Notes under the pieces: generated by a model | The model's database searches: none | What the model saw: the letters and a program-made list of their open reading frames with translations, nothing else | What the model was told of the DNA's origin: nothing | Assembly: GCA_016785225.1 (NCBI GenBank) | Contig: JAFBJZ010000512.1 | Span: forward strand, 6,671,001 to 6,735,000 | Direction of reading: 5' to 3' | DNA: 64,000 nucleotides | Origin: Psettodes erumei | Taxonomy: Eukaryota > Chordata > Actinopteri > Pleuronectiformes > Psettodidae | Program-made: the position numbers and the translations under genes | Shown here: piece after piece, positions 30,965-43,918 of the stretch | How positions within the stretch are numbered: position 1 is the stretch's first letter | Layout of the letters: each line of letters starts with the position of its first letter

Positions 30965-33900
30965 AGGAAGCAGAGAAGGCCGACCCGCCGCCGAGGAAGG
31001 CGAGACCCTTACAGGAGTAAGTTCACAAAGTAAAACAATTATCCTTACGCAACGTGACTGCTGAGCTCAGAGTGGCCCAACGCTAACTTTCTCACGAGAT
31101 ATTCATCAAATCTGTTCCTGTTGTGGTTTGTGGCACAGCGCAAGATGTCCTTGTTGTGTGTCAACCCAACAGCTGGGACCGGACGAGAAGGAGGCGACGC
31201 TCTGAGCTTCGCACGGGGAAGGGATATTTTATCTCCGCGTGTTAACGGAATGCGCGGCCGGCGAGCTGCCGTGGTTTCGCAGCGTTTCTCTGGAGCTCCC
31301 AGTAGGGGCAAAAGAAAGCGACTCATGACATAATCCTCAGTGTTTTGCACTGAGGACAAACACGTGCAACTCACTATCTCATCGTGCATGGGGCGATAAG
31401 GTGTCCCAGTAAACACGCACGACCATTTGCACAACCTCGTAGACAGTCGGGCGGATTTCGAGGAAGCGGAAGAATTTGGGTGCAAAGGCCAGGAGGTTTT
31501 CGAGGCCAGGTTTTTAAAAAAAAAAATAAAAATTTAAACGACAACAGTAGCTCAGCGCGACATAATCTCATCACAAACAAATGAACACAACATGCAAATG
31601 TCTGCTTCGCTAAACCCTTTGACATCGGGGAGATGCCTGCGAGGGGGTTGATCGGTGACACGCGGCTGATAGGGCCCCACTGCAGCGAGCAGCGGGAGCC
31701 GTTACGTCAGAGCCGGCTCACGGAGCTGGCTCAGCGCTGGCAGCGCCGCGGAGCTCCCGCTGCGGAGCGACTTGGCAACATTTTAAAAACAAGTCGCGAA
31801 AAGTCCGTCGAATGCTGATTTCCAATAGATCTGTTGTGCGAGGCCCCCGGGCGCTGCGCACGAGAGTGGATTATCAGCCGCGTAAACGGAGGCAAGCGGG
31901 GATATTAAAGACAGACACACACACTAATGCAGGCTGAGCTTCGCGCTACTTTCTTTAATTCCTCTCTCCATGAGATGAAGCCGGGGGGGGGGTTGTTCCT
32001 GGGAAATTGAAAATCCAGAGACGCGTTGCAACTGGCCGGGCGAGGGCTGCATGACGCGTAAAATATATATAGCTTCTTCAAACTCAGGTGAAGCCGGCAG
32101 AAAACCACTCTCGCTCATGTGAAGTCAAGTTTGCGCATGCAGGAGAGCAGGAGAAAAAAAAGAGGGACTGGCTGCGGACATTCAACTCTACGATGGCCAA
32201 TGAACTGCTCAGTCTCCGAGGCCGTACGCTCCCTGCACGCACGCACGCCCGTCCAGCGTGTTCTGCGTGCCTTCAGGCACCGCTTGCCCATTTCGCTCAC
32301 GAGGCCGAAGAAGAGCAAAAGGTTTTCCTGCCCGACAACTTCCTCTAACATTTTGCCGTGGAGCAGGACGTTCTGAATCTTAAATCTGTGCAGGGATTTT
32401 CCGGTGTGAATCCTCATTGGCATCTCTGCGACATGAAAAACCACTTAACAAAGAAACACGGCCGCTTTTCAGATGAGGCTGCGAGTTCAGTGAAGTGAAG
32501 TGCACAACTTGTTGTTTTGTGGTCCCGTACTGTGTGCAGTGTGTCAACAATATGAACTAACAGTCGGTGGAGTTTCTGTTTATACCAATTCAGAGTGAAT
32601 CCCCAACATTACACAACCGCGTTTCCATACGCGGCCATAAATGTTATCGCTTCAACGCGAGTCATGGATGTTATTCTGACCGAACCGCATCATATACCGC
32701 TCCCAGGAGTCAGTGTGGTGTGTGGGGCAGAGAACCGATGCGCCTGTTCATCCCGAGTGTGACGCCGAGCCCCGCCACAAACCACCTGAAGAGTGCCGAC
32801 TCAGCTGCGAGCGCAGAGGGCAGGCCGTCTGTGATCCTGAAGCGGCCGTCACCTGTCAGATCGCCACACAGTGAGGATGGGACCTGCTTAAAATTTTAAA
32901 GGTGAAGCATTTTAAATATATGTATCTGTATATGTATCCACTCCATCCAGAAAAAGAGTGTAAGGGCATTGTATTGATTAAATCCTTCATTTAAAAAAGG
33001 AAGCCTCCTTACGATTGGGATCTTTCATTCAAGAGAGAATCAATCACGTCCATTGATTCCACTTCATTGGGGCCACCGCAGGCGGCCGTGCACCCGCAAA
33101 CAGGACAGCGTTACCATCAGCAGGCGCCCTCACGGAATATTGAACAAACGGAGGGAGGAATGACGGACAGTTCAGGACGTGCCAGCAAACGGCGAGTAAG
33201 CGAGCGCTGACGCGGCGGATATAGCGCATCCTGCGGTTTCCCTCGACGCGAGGAAAAGAAAACGATGTCGGGAGAATCGCTCTCAAGGTCGTCGCTCAAG
33301 ACTGGGTGTAAGCCAAGCACATGCGAGGGCGACGAGAGGGGACATCTGGTCCTCGCTGGCACCAGTTCTTTGAAGTCCGCTCGGTAAGCTTAGGAAATGT
33401 TCCCCGACATATTCATAAGAACAAATGCAAATTCCCCTCTCAGCGCACAAGACCTGAGGCGCGATGAATATTCAGCAACTCAGCAACGTGAATTGATGTT
33501 TCTCCAGCTCTCAAAGCCTACGACAGTAAAAACAGAGGAAAAAAAAAGAATATTCAATGACTAGTTGCTGAGAGACGCTGGTGCAAGAACATTCTGACCT
33601 CACAAATGAGAACAGAGGGGGTTCAAAAATGCTCACTTGAGGTAGAACTTTTATTATTTCTGAAACTACCAGAACCCACGACTGTATTCCCAGTGAAATA
33701 AACGAGGCTTCACTGTTAGGGAATCATGAGTGTCTGAACACGAAGACACGCCGGAAGCCTGTCAATGTGGAAAAAAGAAAAAAAAAAAAAAAAAAGAGTT
33801 GGTCGGAGATAATCCATGAAAGATTACTCTAATCACAGTCCGTCATTATCTTCAAATTAGAAAATTGACAGCAGTAATAGTAAGCGCGGCGACGGCCATT

Positions 33901-34415
33901 CATTTCCATTATTGGAGGAAAAAACAAAAACATGACAAAATGACTGGGAAATCCGCTGAGGCAGAAGTGGGTCAAGCGACACACTCGTTTTTCACTTGGA
34001 GATGGAAGAAAAAAAAAGATGATAATGATCTTGAAAGAGTGGGCTTCACTTTGCGGTACGAAGCCGCCTTCGTGAGCCGCGGAAAGGTCTCGGTTCTCCC
34101 AGCGAAGGTGGTTTGACAGAGACGAGGCTGCGGGGGCAGAACGTGGACAAAAAACAATCAAGTCATATTAAAACGGAGCTCTTTGGAGCTGGTGGGGGTT
34201 GGTTGTTCCTGGCTTATCCATTCAAGGCGTCACCTGTCACACCATGAAACAGGAAGCCTCTGTTCAGGTGGTGTACTAGAGTCTTCAACCGACTACGAAA
34301 GTACAAAGTACAAAGGCGGGAGCATTCCTGATGCCTGATGTGTATGTTTCGGAGTGTGAGGCACGGAGCGTCCAGACACATGATGTGGTGCAGAAGCAGA
34401 AAGTCAAACTTCACA

Positions 34416-34500
34416 CAGAAATGCCCCCGCCCCCCCCAAGTTGCTGTTTGTGGGTTTGAACCTTCCTGCTGTAAGGGAACCGTGCTGATCCAACATCGAG
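34416..34500 (-). repeat. Fragment of a teleost SINE-like interspersed repeat
   Basis: The stretch with gggtttgaaccttcctgctg resembles the head of the abundant fish repeat that, read on its other strand, ends 'cctcacagcaagaagg...gttcgaa'. The same head is seen in the better copy at 41.25-41.5 kb. Only about 80 diverged bases remain. Confidence 0.5.
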
Positions 34501-34782
34501 GCAGCTGATGACACGTGGGTTTGACCAGCCATCCCTTTAAAGATGGGATGACACGGACTCTTGTCTGCTTAATATGTGTATTTGCGCCACGCTTTCTCGC
34601 CGACTTGAAGACAGCCTGTGATTTCGGATGTCTGGAGGGGGAAGCGGCGAGGAGGCGTGCGGGACAGGAGGCCGATCCCGCAGAGAAGAACGCCGGGCCA
34701 TGAAGAGCCAGTGGGATGGATATGCACTGTAGTGCCAGAGCTGAATGTCAGTGTCGACAACGCCTATAAATGCCTGTAAGAT

Positions 34783-34970
34783 TTGACCTGATGATGGCAC
34801 TAGAGAAAGTCAAGAGTTCATTTAAGTCGAAAGGTACCATCCGTTTACCAAATTTCATGGCAATCGATCGAGTGGCTGATTGGGTTTTTTGTTCTTGACC
34901 GAAGAACTGGATCGACCAACCAACCAATGAACATGCAGACTGGCGTCCAAAAAGCTACGCCGCTAGAAAA
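34783..34970 (+). repeat. Teleost interspersed repeat ('gatgatggcactagag ... aaatttcatggcaatc' family)
   Basis: The order of blocks (tgacctgatgatggcactag, ccaaatttcatggcaatc, then a run of gaccaaccaacc and finally ctacgccgctag) is that of a very common unclassified repeat of percomorph fishes. The copy is diverged and has no coding capacity. Confidence 0.6.
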
Positions 34971-37900
34971 TATGCAAATGCGAAAGCAAAATAAATGGCG
35001 GAGGGATAAAGGTTTTGTGAACACGAAGACGGGCACTTTGCTTCTTTTGTCGAACCAACTTGAGCTCACTGGATTTTTAAATCAGCAACATCTGGATCGT
35101 ATATCCAAGCCTTATATGTAGAGGTTTCTTTTAAAAAAAAAAAACAAAAAAACAAAACAGCTTTATCGTCTCGCTTTCATCAGGGGTTTAATGTCGTTGC
35201 TGATTATAAAAAGCTCTGATGATGAAAAAGACCTCAGCTTTCAGCTCTGCGCCAAGCTCACTTGGCAAATCGGCAGCTTCCAGTAAACAGCCTTTTCTGG
35301 CGTATAATTGCTCAATCACCAAACTGTTGGTGAAACGGTTCATGAATTTGGCAATGACGGAGAAAAATTACATTCAGGTTTTCAAGTGATTTCAGCTCTA
35401 TCTGGCCAGCCACGTAGCAGCAGCGAAATCAGTGACTCCACTGTAATGAACGCTGCAACATAATGAAAGCATGCCTGGTAGAAATCTTTGGAATCACATT
35501 TTCCCGTAACTCAGCCTGGTGTAGAGCCCCCTCCGTCCATTAACCACCCCCCTGCTGTCCGAAGGCGAAGCTTCGAGAAACCCAAAGCCACGGCAGAGGG
35601 AGTTGCGCCTGGACCCCTCCTGGGCTCGTCCGCCTGCTAAGCCCGAGAGAAAGCCTTTCTGGGGTTGGTTCCCGATCGGAGGTGATACCGGAGTGCTGAT
35701 ACGGTGGCCTGGAAAGCAAACAGCTGACAAAGACATCCGCGGCATGCAGAAACCGCTGCTCTCTCCCAGGGAACCGCTGTCGTACTATTGTTGTTGCTGT
35801 TGTGTGTGCAAACGGATAACTCCACTGGCTTCGTTCACTCGGGCCTCCTCAGTCTGAATGTTGTTCATGGCCGACTGGGAAAGAACAATACGCAATCGAG
35901 GACGTGGTTGAAAACTATTGCGGGGCCACTGAAAACAACTGTGATATACCTGCACTCCTTGCAAAAGATCGGTTGTATAGAAGTCTACTTCCCCGCTGGA
36001 TTTATTCTCTCGGTAAACATTTTCATACCGAGTTTACGGTCTCAATCACTAGTTTCACCTCCTCTTCGGTACAACATGATGTTCATTTTGTTAACTGTGG
36101 CCCGATGGGAGGAAAAAAAAGATGATAAAGCAGGGTGTACAGCGACCAGCCAATCATTTCGATCGCACAGTCGGTACTTCCCTGCAGTAAGAACCAATCG
36201 CCAAACACGAGGCTTCAGAACGACAGTTCAGAAAAGATCGGGTGATGTCACCGAAGCTACGTGCATTTTTGTCTTTTGGCATTCTTTTCTACTTCCTTCT
36301 CTTCTGCTCTCTGCTCTCAGATCGACAGCATTTTATCACAGCCAAATTCCAAATAAACATGTTTTCAGTTTCTGTTGTCAAGCGAGAGAACAGCCACGTT
36401 CACTCCCAAAACCGTTTCCACGCCACTTGTCTGCACTCCTAAAACCCAGCCTTTAAAACCCTGATGTCATCTGACTACGTCTACGTTCAAGTTAAAAACA
36501 ACAGCAGCGATTTTAACTGTGTCGCAGTCGCCAAGGGCCGCCCGAAACCTCACGAGTTTTAGCGTTTGGTGCCTTTTTTCGCGCCTTCTCTGCTGCGGTC
36601 CAGCCCAAGTGAAAGGACTGGTGTGCCAAATCAAAAGGTGCCATCTGTATGTCAGCATGAGGGCTCTCCACCACCATCTGCGTGTTGACATGACACTGAG
36701 CTCCGTCCTTCTACTGCGACTGCAGCCTGAGGCAGAGCCAGACGAGCAGGTGCCACCGTGGCGAACTTGACTTTCTGAGAGACGAACTCAGCTTTCTCCT
36801 GCTACCAACACTCCGCTTCTTTCATTCTATTCCAGGGGATGGTGACACAAAAGCAAGACAACTGTTTGCCCCGGAGCGAACAAGCTGTAAATACAGGTAC
36901 GGTGTGGCTGAAACGAACTGGGATAATGACATAACCTGAAAGACGACTTTCCTCCTCCTGTTAAGAGGATTCGATAACAATAAACACTTCCCGCTTTAAA
37001 AAAAAAAGGCGATGCAGAGGCGCCTGAGGCCCTATAGACACGGAAAACCACCGAAAGGCTCATGTTGCAAAAATGTACATTCTCTCAGCTACGGGGGTCA
37101 ACGTTTCAAACCGGCGGTGGTGGGTCTCATGTGGTGGGAATATTATCGGGAACGAAAGGAAAAACAAGCGGACCTGTTACCCAGTGAAGGAGGCATTGTT
37201 TCCTTCTCTCGAAAGGGGAACCTCGGCTTGGACACAATAACCGCGCGCCGCCCAGTTCGTCTGAGCGTTGGGCTTTGAAGAGAGCTCGAGTTGCAAATGA
37301 GCAAAGACTGTGAACCGAAGCCTCTTGACGCTCCCGTGCGAGTTAGATTAGCGGCAGCTCGCCCTGGAAATTGTAGCTGCGCGAATAAGGGGAGTGCGAG
37401 AGAAGGAGATTTCCTGCATTTTACCGGCCGACTCTTGACGGCGGCCTTCCGTTTGACAACGGCGGCCTCACGCAGGTCCGACGCCACGTGCCGTGCGGCA
37501 CAGATATCGAGCGTGTTTGACAGGGAGGGGGACTCGCTCAGGGGACAGCGGGGCTCCGGACTTCTTGCGGTGATGAACGACCTGCGCTCGGCCCCCAGCC
37601 CACTCCGTTCCTTTGACGGATTGAAAGACGCTGACGAAGTCCGTGTTACAGCCTGCCGACTCGTCACTTGGTTTTGCGGACAAACGGGCGATTCTCATCA
37701 TGCTGGTCAAATTGTCCTATTTCAGATTATATTCAGCTAGCTTTCAGTGTTCTGCTTGTACACCTGGTCTCTCTAAGGCGTCGTGAGATGAGGCACCTTT
37801 TATGTGAACACATGTAAAACGACTGTGACCTTCAAAATCCCTTTGACTCCCCCCCATTCAGCTACCTTTTTATGTGACACAGTCGTCAACGGTTGACATA

Positions 37901-39662
37901 AAGAAGCAGCGTGACGTAAAGCGCTGTGGAAATTACAGGCCACGACTGATCCAAGGCCGTTGCACAAAGCTTTGCAGCCGCGACTTTCTTTCCTTCTTTT
38001 CTCAATGTTTAAATCCAACTTGGTTACTCCCTTCCAATTAAATATGTTTGCTGTTGCTCCAGCGAGTGGAAGCACAGAAAAATCTTTTGTTTTTTTCCCG
38101 TGGGTGCTACAAATTAATAGCAAACAATATTCAGAAGTGCACCAGCCCTTTGTGGAGGTTCATTCTGCTCAGTGGGGACGGGCCCACAGGATGGGTGCGC
38201 GCGTTCGTTTGTGCGCGAGTGAGATGGAGACAGACGGCCAACGTTGGACTCGGCTTCGCCGCTTCAGGGCAACCGGCAAAAATCAGATCCTGTTTTGTAA
38301 CAGCTCCAGCCCACGCTCCCTCTGGGTGATTCTGCACCTGTTCCACAGATCGTCCAGATGTGTTCTTCTGGTACACAACGCTGGCAAAATATCCTCAAGG
38401 ATACATCTACTGTAGGATGAGTGTTCGGCATGTTTCTGTTTTTAGATGCAGGACATAAGGCCACGGCCCGCATGATGATTGAGATCAAGATCAAGACGGG
38501 TTGAAAAAGGTGACGGTAGCTCAGATAACCAAGCTCCAACAGCAGAAGAACCACGTCTGGTTCCACTCCTGACAACCCGGAGCAGAAATCTGAGGCTGCA
38601 GTGGACGCAGGCTCACCGCCGCTGGACAGATGAAGACTGAAATAAAAAAATGATGATGATGATGATCTGGATCCTCACTGAGGCACACAGAAGGTCAGCA
38701 ATATGAATCCATGGACCCAACCTCCCTCGTATGAACAGTCCAGTCCGGTGTGGTGGCATAACGGCGAGGCCAATCAGTTGAGGTAACCAGTTTAATGGGG
38801 GGTTTTGTGCACAGAAAGAAAAGACTTGGGCGCGAAAAGCAGCGCCTCCCAGTTATCCCACTCTAATCCCAGCGAATCTGAAGTGAACTGCAGAAATGTG
38901 CGCGTTATGTCACCGTTTTCCCCCGTAACCTGGAAATGTCGGCCGCCATGACGTTCCCTCAAAGACTCTTCGCTCAAACGGGACGGGAGCAGTTTCTGAA
39001 TATCGAGAGTAATATTTATTTTCTCACGCGCTGCCCAAAATGACTTTCGGTGTCATGACCTGAAAAATATTTTCATAGTGCTGGCTGCCCTCAGGACATG
39101 AGCCTCCCCCCCCATGCAGGAGGATATAGTGTACTGCACTGTACCGCCCTGTACAAGCCAAAAGGAACATCAAAAACCCGATCTTCAGCACACAGCACTC
39201 CAAAGCCCTCAAATCCCTTTATAGCTGTAGTAAAACTCGCGATAAAAAGGAGGGCTGCTTTGCAGTTTAGAGAGTCGACTTTGGTCCCGAGTCATCCGTC
39301 TACCGAAACTCTTGACTAAACAGCTTCTAATCTCTTTCTAAGTAACTATTTACACGCCCGTGGGATGTAAACAATGTCAGCTGTCAAACGGGGCTCAGAG
39401 CGAGAACAAATACGCGTCGGCCGTTTTTGCTGGAGGTGCAGCAGTGACAGCTGGGGGAAGCGTCGAAGCGGTCGAGGAGGATGTAACGGTCGGAGGTACT
39501 GGAACCAAACGGATCCTCTCCGACAGCCAAAAGTTTTCGGAACCATTTGGGTCCCGCGCGTTGACACCTCCCTCTGATGAAGCGCGAGGTGACACGAGGG
39601 CGCCAAACTGGCAAACTGTGAAACGCTTCTTCGTCGCACCGGCAACATGCAGCAATCCTCAT

Positions 39663-39665
<3 letters not shown>

Positions 39666-39713
<48 letters not shown>
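39666..39713. repeat. (CA)n microsatellite
   Basis: Perfect repeat of about 48 bases, 0.6 kb from the proposed gdpd5 first exon. Confidence 0.95.
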
Positions 39714-39715
<2 letters not shown>

Positions 39716-40281
39716 GTCATGAATTATGCAAGTATGCTGCAAATGAGCAAACACGACTCATGCACGGCGCATATGAGCGGATGAGTCAACAATCCCGCAG
39801 CTCTAACATTGCGATCGGCGTTGAGGTGACGGATACAAACTGAGGAAGGGGCACTCAGGTGTTTGAATCCGTGCATGACACCCCCCCAAAAAAAAAAAAG
39901 AAAAGAAAAAGAAAAAGAAAAAAGAGAAAGGGAACTCCTGGTTTTCACGGGATAAAACAGCATGGGTGTGTCCCGTGTCTGCGGGTGCACACGAGTCCAA
40001 CAGCGAGCGGTGCAGTGCTCGGGTTAAAGCCCACGATGGGCAAAATAAATAAAATTTAAAAAAACACGCACACGTACAGCAAACAAACGTGTCAACTGAC
40101 CGCACGCACGCGACGGGCACGTTAGCCAACGCAGCAGCAGTTAAACACACTTTTTATAACGTATGGTGATGACATTATGTACCTACAACAAACGTTCTGG
40201 GGGTGGGGTGGGGGTAAAAAGCTGTCCACAAACGCTTTCATTCAAAACGAGACGAAAATGTCACCGCGTTTCACACTCACC

Positions 40282-40950
40282 TGTCTGTGGGCTGCTACCA
40301 CTTTTCTCTGATTTCAGGAGGCAGCTCGGATGTCCACGGCTTTTCTCCTTTTCTTTCTCCCCGGTGAAGAAAAAACCTCCCCGAGAGTCAAACGGGGACG
40401 GACCCGTGTCAAAAAGTAACGCGTGGGGAGTGAGTGAGTGGCACGCCGGTAAATGCTGACAGAGGCTAAGTTTAACACCCAAAACAACAGAGAAAGGAGC
40501 CGGTGTCTGCCGCTTCGGTCGATCAAGCTAAAAAAGAAGTCCCGTCTCGCGTTTTCAGACACTTGGTCCTCTCTGTGGGTAAACCGTGTGGCATTCACAC
40601 GCACACACACCGGCGGCAGAGTAATTCAACGCAGGCTACTAACGGTGGGTGGAGTGAGAGTCCGTCTGTTTTATCCCCGGCCGTTACCGTGAGACAGCGT
40701 CACCCATCTGACTTTACTCCCGCTCCGCGCCTTCACGTTCACATCGTCGGCCGGAGACGCCGTGCCTCAGCGACATCCCAAACAACCCCTTCGAGTGACT
40801 CATGTCCCCCAAAACTCAAATATATCGAATCTGTGGGCCTGCGGAATCCCTCGCCGTCATTCCGTGTCACGGTTCGCACCGCGAAGTGGAAAAAATATCG
40901 AAACCACAAAGCTTAACGACCATCATCGGTGGACCCCAGTCGGAAGTTCG
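40282..40950 (-). promoter_or_regulatory. gdpd5: Candidate gdpd5 untranslated first exon and promoter
   Basis: On the - strand a strong donor (GACAG|GTGAGTGTG) lies at 40281-40273, preceded by CpG-dense sequence up to about 40.95 kb. The CpG density stops abruptly just beyond. Position, orientation and composition fit the gdpd5 promoter, head to head with serpinh1 as in human. There is no direct evidence of transcription; alternative first exons near 30.0-30.6 kb are possible. Confidence 0.35.
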
Positions 40951-41248
40951 CGCGAAAGCAGAAAATCCGATGTGACTTGAACGCAACAACACGTAATTAT
41001 AATCATCACAAAAATGTAGGTTCACGATATTTTTTTCATTCAAGCCTGTCTTCAGTCTTACACTGAAACCACATTAGGAAGGTCCAGCTTGAACCGGAGG
41101 AATGGCCATATGTGTTGATAAAATGGTGTGCTCACCCTTCAAACAAAAAAATCATTTTTTTCCGCTGAACATTTTAGCATAAACATAATTTGCTGATATT
41201 TAAGGGTAATGAACAAAAATAAGTTATCTGTACTGACATCTATATTAT

Positions 41249-41505
41249 ATCCATCCATTTGCTATACCACTTGTCTGTTGGCCAGAGCCAACAGCAGCTG
41301 ATACTGGGCTGACACATAGAGACAACCATTCACACTCACTGGCAATTTGGAGTCATCAATCAACCCAACCCATATGCCTTTTGTGGAGTGGGAGGAATCC
41401 GGAGTACCCAAAGAAAACCCATCCAGAAATGACCCAGCCAAACCAGTGTTCAAACCAAGAACCTTCTTGCTGTGAAGCAACCACGATGACCACATGCCCA
41501 TTGAT
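41249..41505 (-). mobile_element. Diverged teleost SINE-like repeat
   Basis: The + strand shows, in order, ccatccatttgctatacc, gacacatagagacaaccatt, cactcactggcaatttggag, tcatcaatcaacccaaccc, gtgggaggaatccggagtac, caaaccaagaaccttcttgc and a short head piece. This is the block order of the common fish repeat that reads in the opposite direction from a tRNA-like head to an 'atggatggatgg' tail. The copy is old and cannot code. Family naming needs a repeat library. Confidence 0.7.
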
Positions 41506-43547
41506 TTTAGGGACAAAATATTTACATTGCGTGTTTACATTCAAATAAACAGAGCCCTGCTTTCACTTCCATGCCATGCTACATTCCCTGCTAATGTACA
41601 AACCTTTACATCCAAATAAGACTGTCCTTATTTCACCTCGAAGCAAAATATACATCTTTACCCAAAATACAGGCTAACTAAAAATAAATGTTAAATGTTC
41701 ATTTAATGGTGGAAGCCAAAGTACAATCAATTAATTGTTAGTAAAGGTCACAAATAATCATATCTGCTTGGATGGTATTTTGTTTACACACCATCAGAGC
41801 AGCTTTATGCCAATCAAGCCTATCTTGAGTTTATCACTTCTGTTCTTTCTTCTTTTTTCAACTCTGAAACAGAAGGACATGATTGTTGTGAAGAATCAAA
41901 CCACCAAAGGGGTCACTGGCCTTTAGTGAACTCAGTATTATCCAGGTTCAGACTTTGTCATCTTCTATCATATTGACCCACATCAGATTACTCATTAAAC
42001 CAAACTGATTCATTGATTTTTGACAAAAGAACACCATCTGCAGTCATAATCAGAGGCAGCATGTAATGTCAGCAGCATGTTATAGAACAACTGACGCACA
42101 CTGCAACACAGTTAGTAATCATCTTAATTTGTCCAGTATTGTACTAAAATAACACTGATGGTGCCATAGTGCCAGTGGATGATGTCAAATGTTGACCTAT
42201 TGTGTTCAGAATGAATTCCAGCAAATTAATCAAACAAAATACGGGAGACAAATTTCTGTTAAAACTTGACTAAATGAGTGGAAAAAACATTAAGCTTCCA
42301 CAAAGATGGTTCATGCTCTGGGGCCTGTACGAAGATGATGAGGCCAAGTTAATTCTGATTTGGTTACATTTAAATTACATTTAAGTGGTTAGTCTGAACT
42401 ATGAACATGTCTAGTGGAGGAGGAGCAAAAAGGAGCTAAAAGAAGCAACGGTTCAGACTTATCACCAAGGAAACAGTCAGTGCAGTGATGTTACCAGATA
42501 CATTAGCATCATTCTAATGGAAATTAGGAGTTTGAAGTCTATGTTGTTTTATGCAAGTTCTCTTGCATTACATTTTGTTCAGATTAAGGAGTATTTTAAA
42601 CATCTGGCATTAATTTAAGTCACATAGATGTTTGGAAGATTACATCACCACCCTCACATTATGCCACTGACATAGTCTCTCCGTGTGAACGAGAGGTGGG
42701 TAGGAAAGGGGAATGGTCCTCTTGGGAACGATTTCCTGTGCGACATCCCTGTTTGATGTGGCTGACCCGGGCTTCCCTGCTCCTCTCTCCACAGGTTGGC
42801 ATTAGTCAGTAGCTCCAGCTGTGAGCTTTGTTTTGAACTGCACCCATTTTAAAATGTCAGCCGACAATCACAGGCAAGAAGGGTAGGACTGCTGGTAGGG
42901 GTCTGCAGGCGGTTTTACGTAAGGCAGCAGGGTCACACCAAAAGGCTGTGTCTGATGCTGTCTGAAAGGTGACAGAATTTGACTAAAGCAGGACAAAAGG
43001 GAACAAAGACTCTGACTGTATCAAATAAATGTCAATACAACATTTTGACCTTGAATGTGTGCTGGTATTTCGCAGCAGGGTACAATCTTTTCAGAGATGT
43101 CACAGCAAGTCTGGAGAGAAACTTAAGCTGCACTCAGTTTGTATGATACTAATTACTTTAGGGAGCTGGAATGAAATTTAATGGATGTGAAACAGTATAT
43201 CCAATATATGTAACAACCATCCCAAAGGTAGAGAGCCAGAGAGTGAATTGCTGTGATGTTGGGAGCCAGCAAAGAACTCATGAATGTTTAAGTTTTTGCA
43301 TTTAAAATTCCTTTTATTATGCCTCGGTGAAGTTATGAAACCAGAAAACTAGGCCTATACGTGTAACACATAAGAGAAGGTAACAGTCACTGTGTGCAGA
43401 GTTCATTTAATGACTATCAACCGAGTAACTCAATTTATTTTCAATAATGTCTTGGATCTGCTGACCATGTATACCACTGTATGACATTTGTACTCACGAA
43501 CCAACGTCTGCTGTGAGTTTACCTTCGCGGACGCTCTCTTGCTTTTT

Positions 43548-43562
43548 ACTCCACCTAGTGGT
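43548..43562 (-). promoter_or_regulatory. CTCF-like motif (weak)
   Basis: On the - strand the sequence reads CCACTAGGTGGAG, matching the CTCF core CCASYAGRKGGC except for A in place of the last C. Confidence 0.3.
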
Positions 43563-43905
43563 TGTTAGTTCACAATACATTAGCTGGTAGTATATCTTTG
43601 GAAGGAATGTAGCGACAATTAAAAAAAGTATTGCTGTTACTTCTTGTAATATTGAAGACATTGAATCCATATATTCAAGATAACAGACTTCCCTAAAAAC
43701 ATACAGGAGGAGGTGGATGTCTCTCGTTTATGTGCAGAACTCAGTCATATTTGAAGTGGAAAATAAATAATGTGCAATAGCCTGCAATAGTGCAATAGTC
43801 TATCTGTAGATTAAAAGAGACTACAAACCGGAATAAAACCTCAATTAAGACTTCAATGACGTGAAGGACACTCTGGAGGCCTTGGAGGAAAGTTTCACAT
43901 TTTTC

Positions 43906-43918
43906 CCACCAGGGGGCA
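43906..43918 (+). promoter_or_regulatory. CTCF-like motif
   Basis: The + strand reads CCACCAGGGGGCA, matching all thirteen positions of the CTCF core CCASYAGRKGGCR. It faces toward serpinh1. Binding is inferred from the motif only. Confidence 0.45.

Larger units (their letters stand above)
29053..40281 (-). other. Probable gdpd5 5'UTR intron (11 kb), CpG-rich and gene-free
   Basis: No coding exon with conserved content was recognised on either strand. The interval holds a (CTG)9 tract, a G-rich run, two teleost repeat fragments near 34.4 and 34.8 kb, and a (CA)n at 39.7 kb. It is called an intron because the start-codon exon has an acceptor at its 5' side and the best upstream donor is at 40.28 kb. 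A separate non-coding gene here cannot be excluded. Confidence 0.4.

Noticed and set aside
30027..31033. Overlapping 159- and 178-codon open frames on both strands near a CpG-rich stretch
   Set aside because: Composition-driven. There are no conserved motifs and no splice context suggesting a gene.
35788..36456. 222-codon open frame on the + strand in the gdpd5 upstream interval
   Set aside because: It starts at a TTG, has low-complexity leucine/cysteine at the start and no recognisable protein content. The CpG-rich DNA is poor in stops and gives long chance frames.
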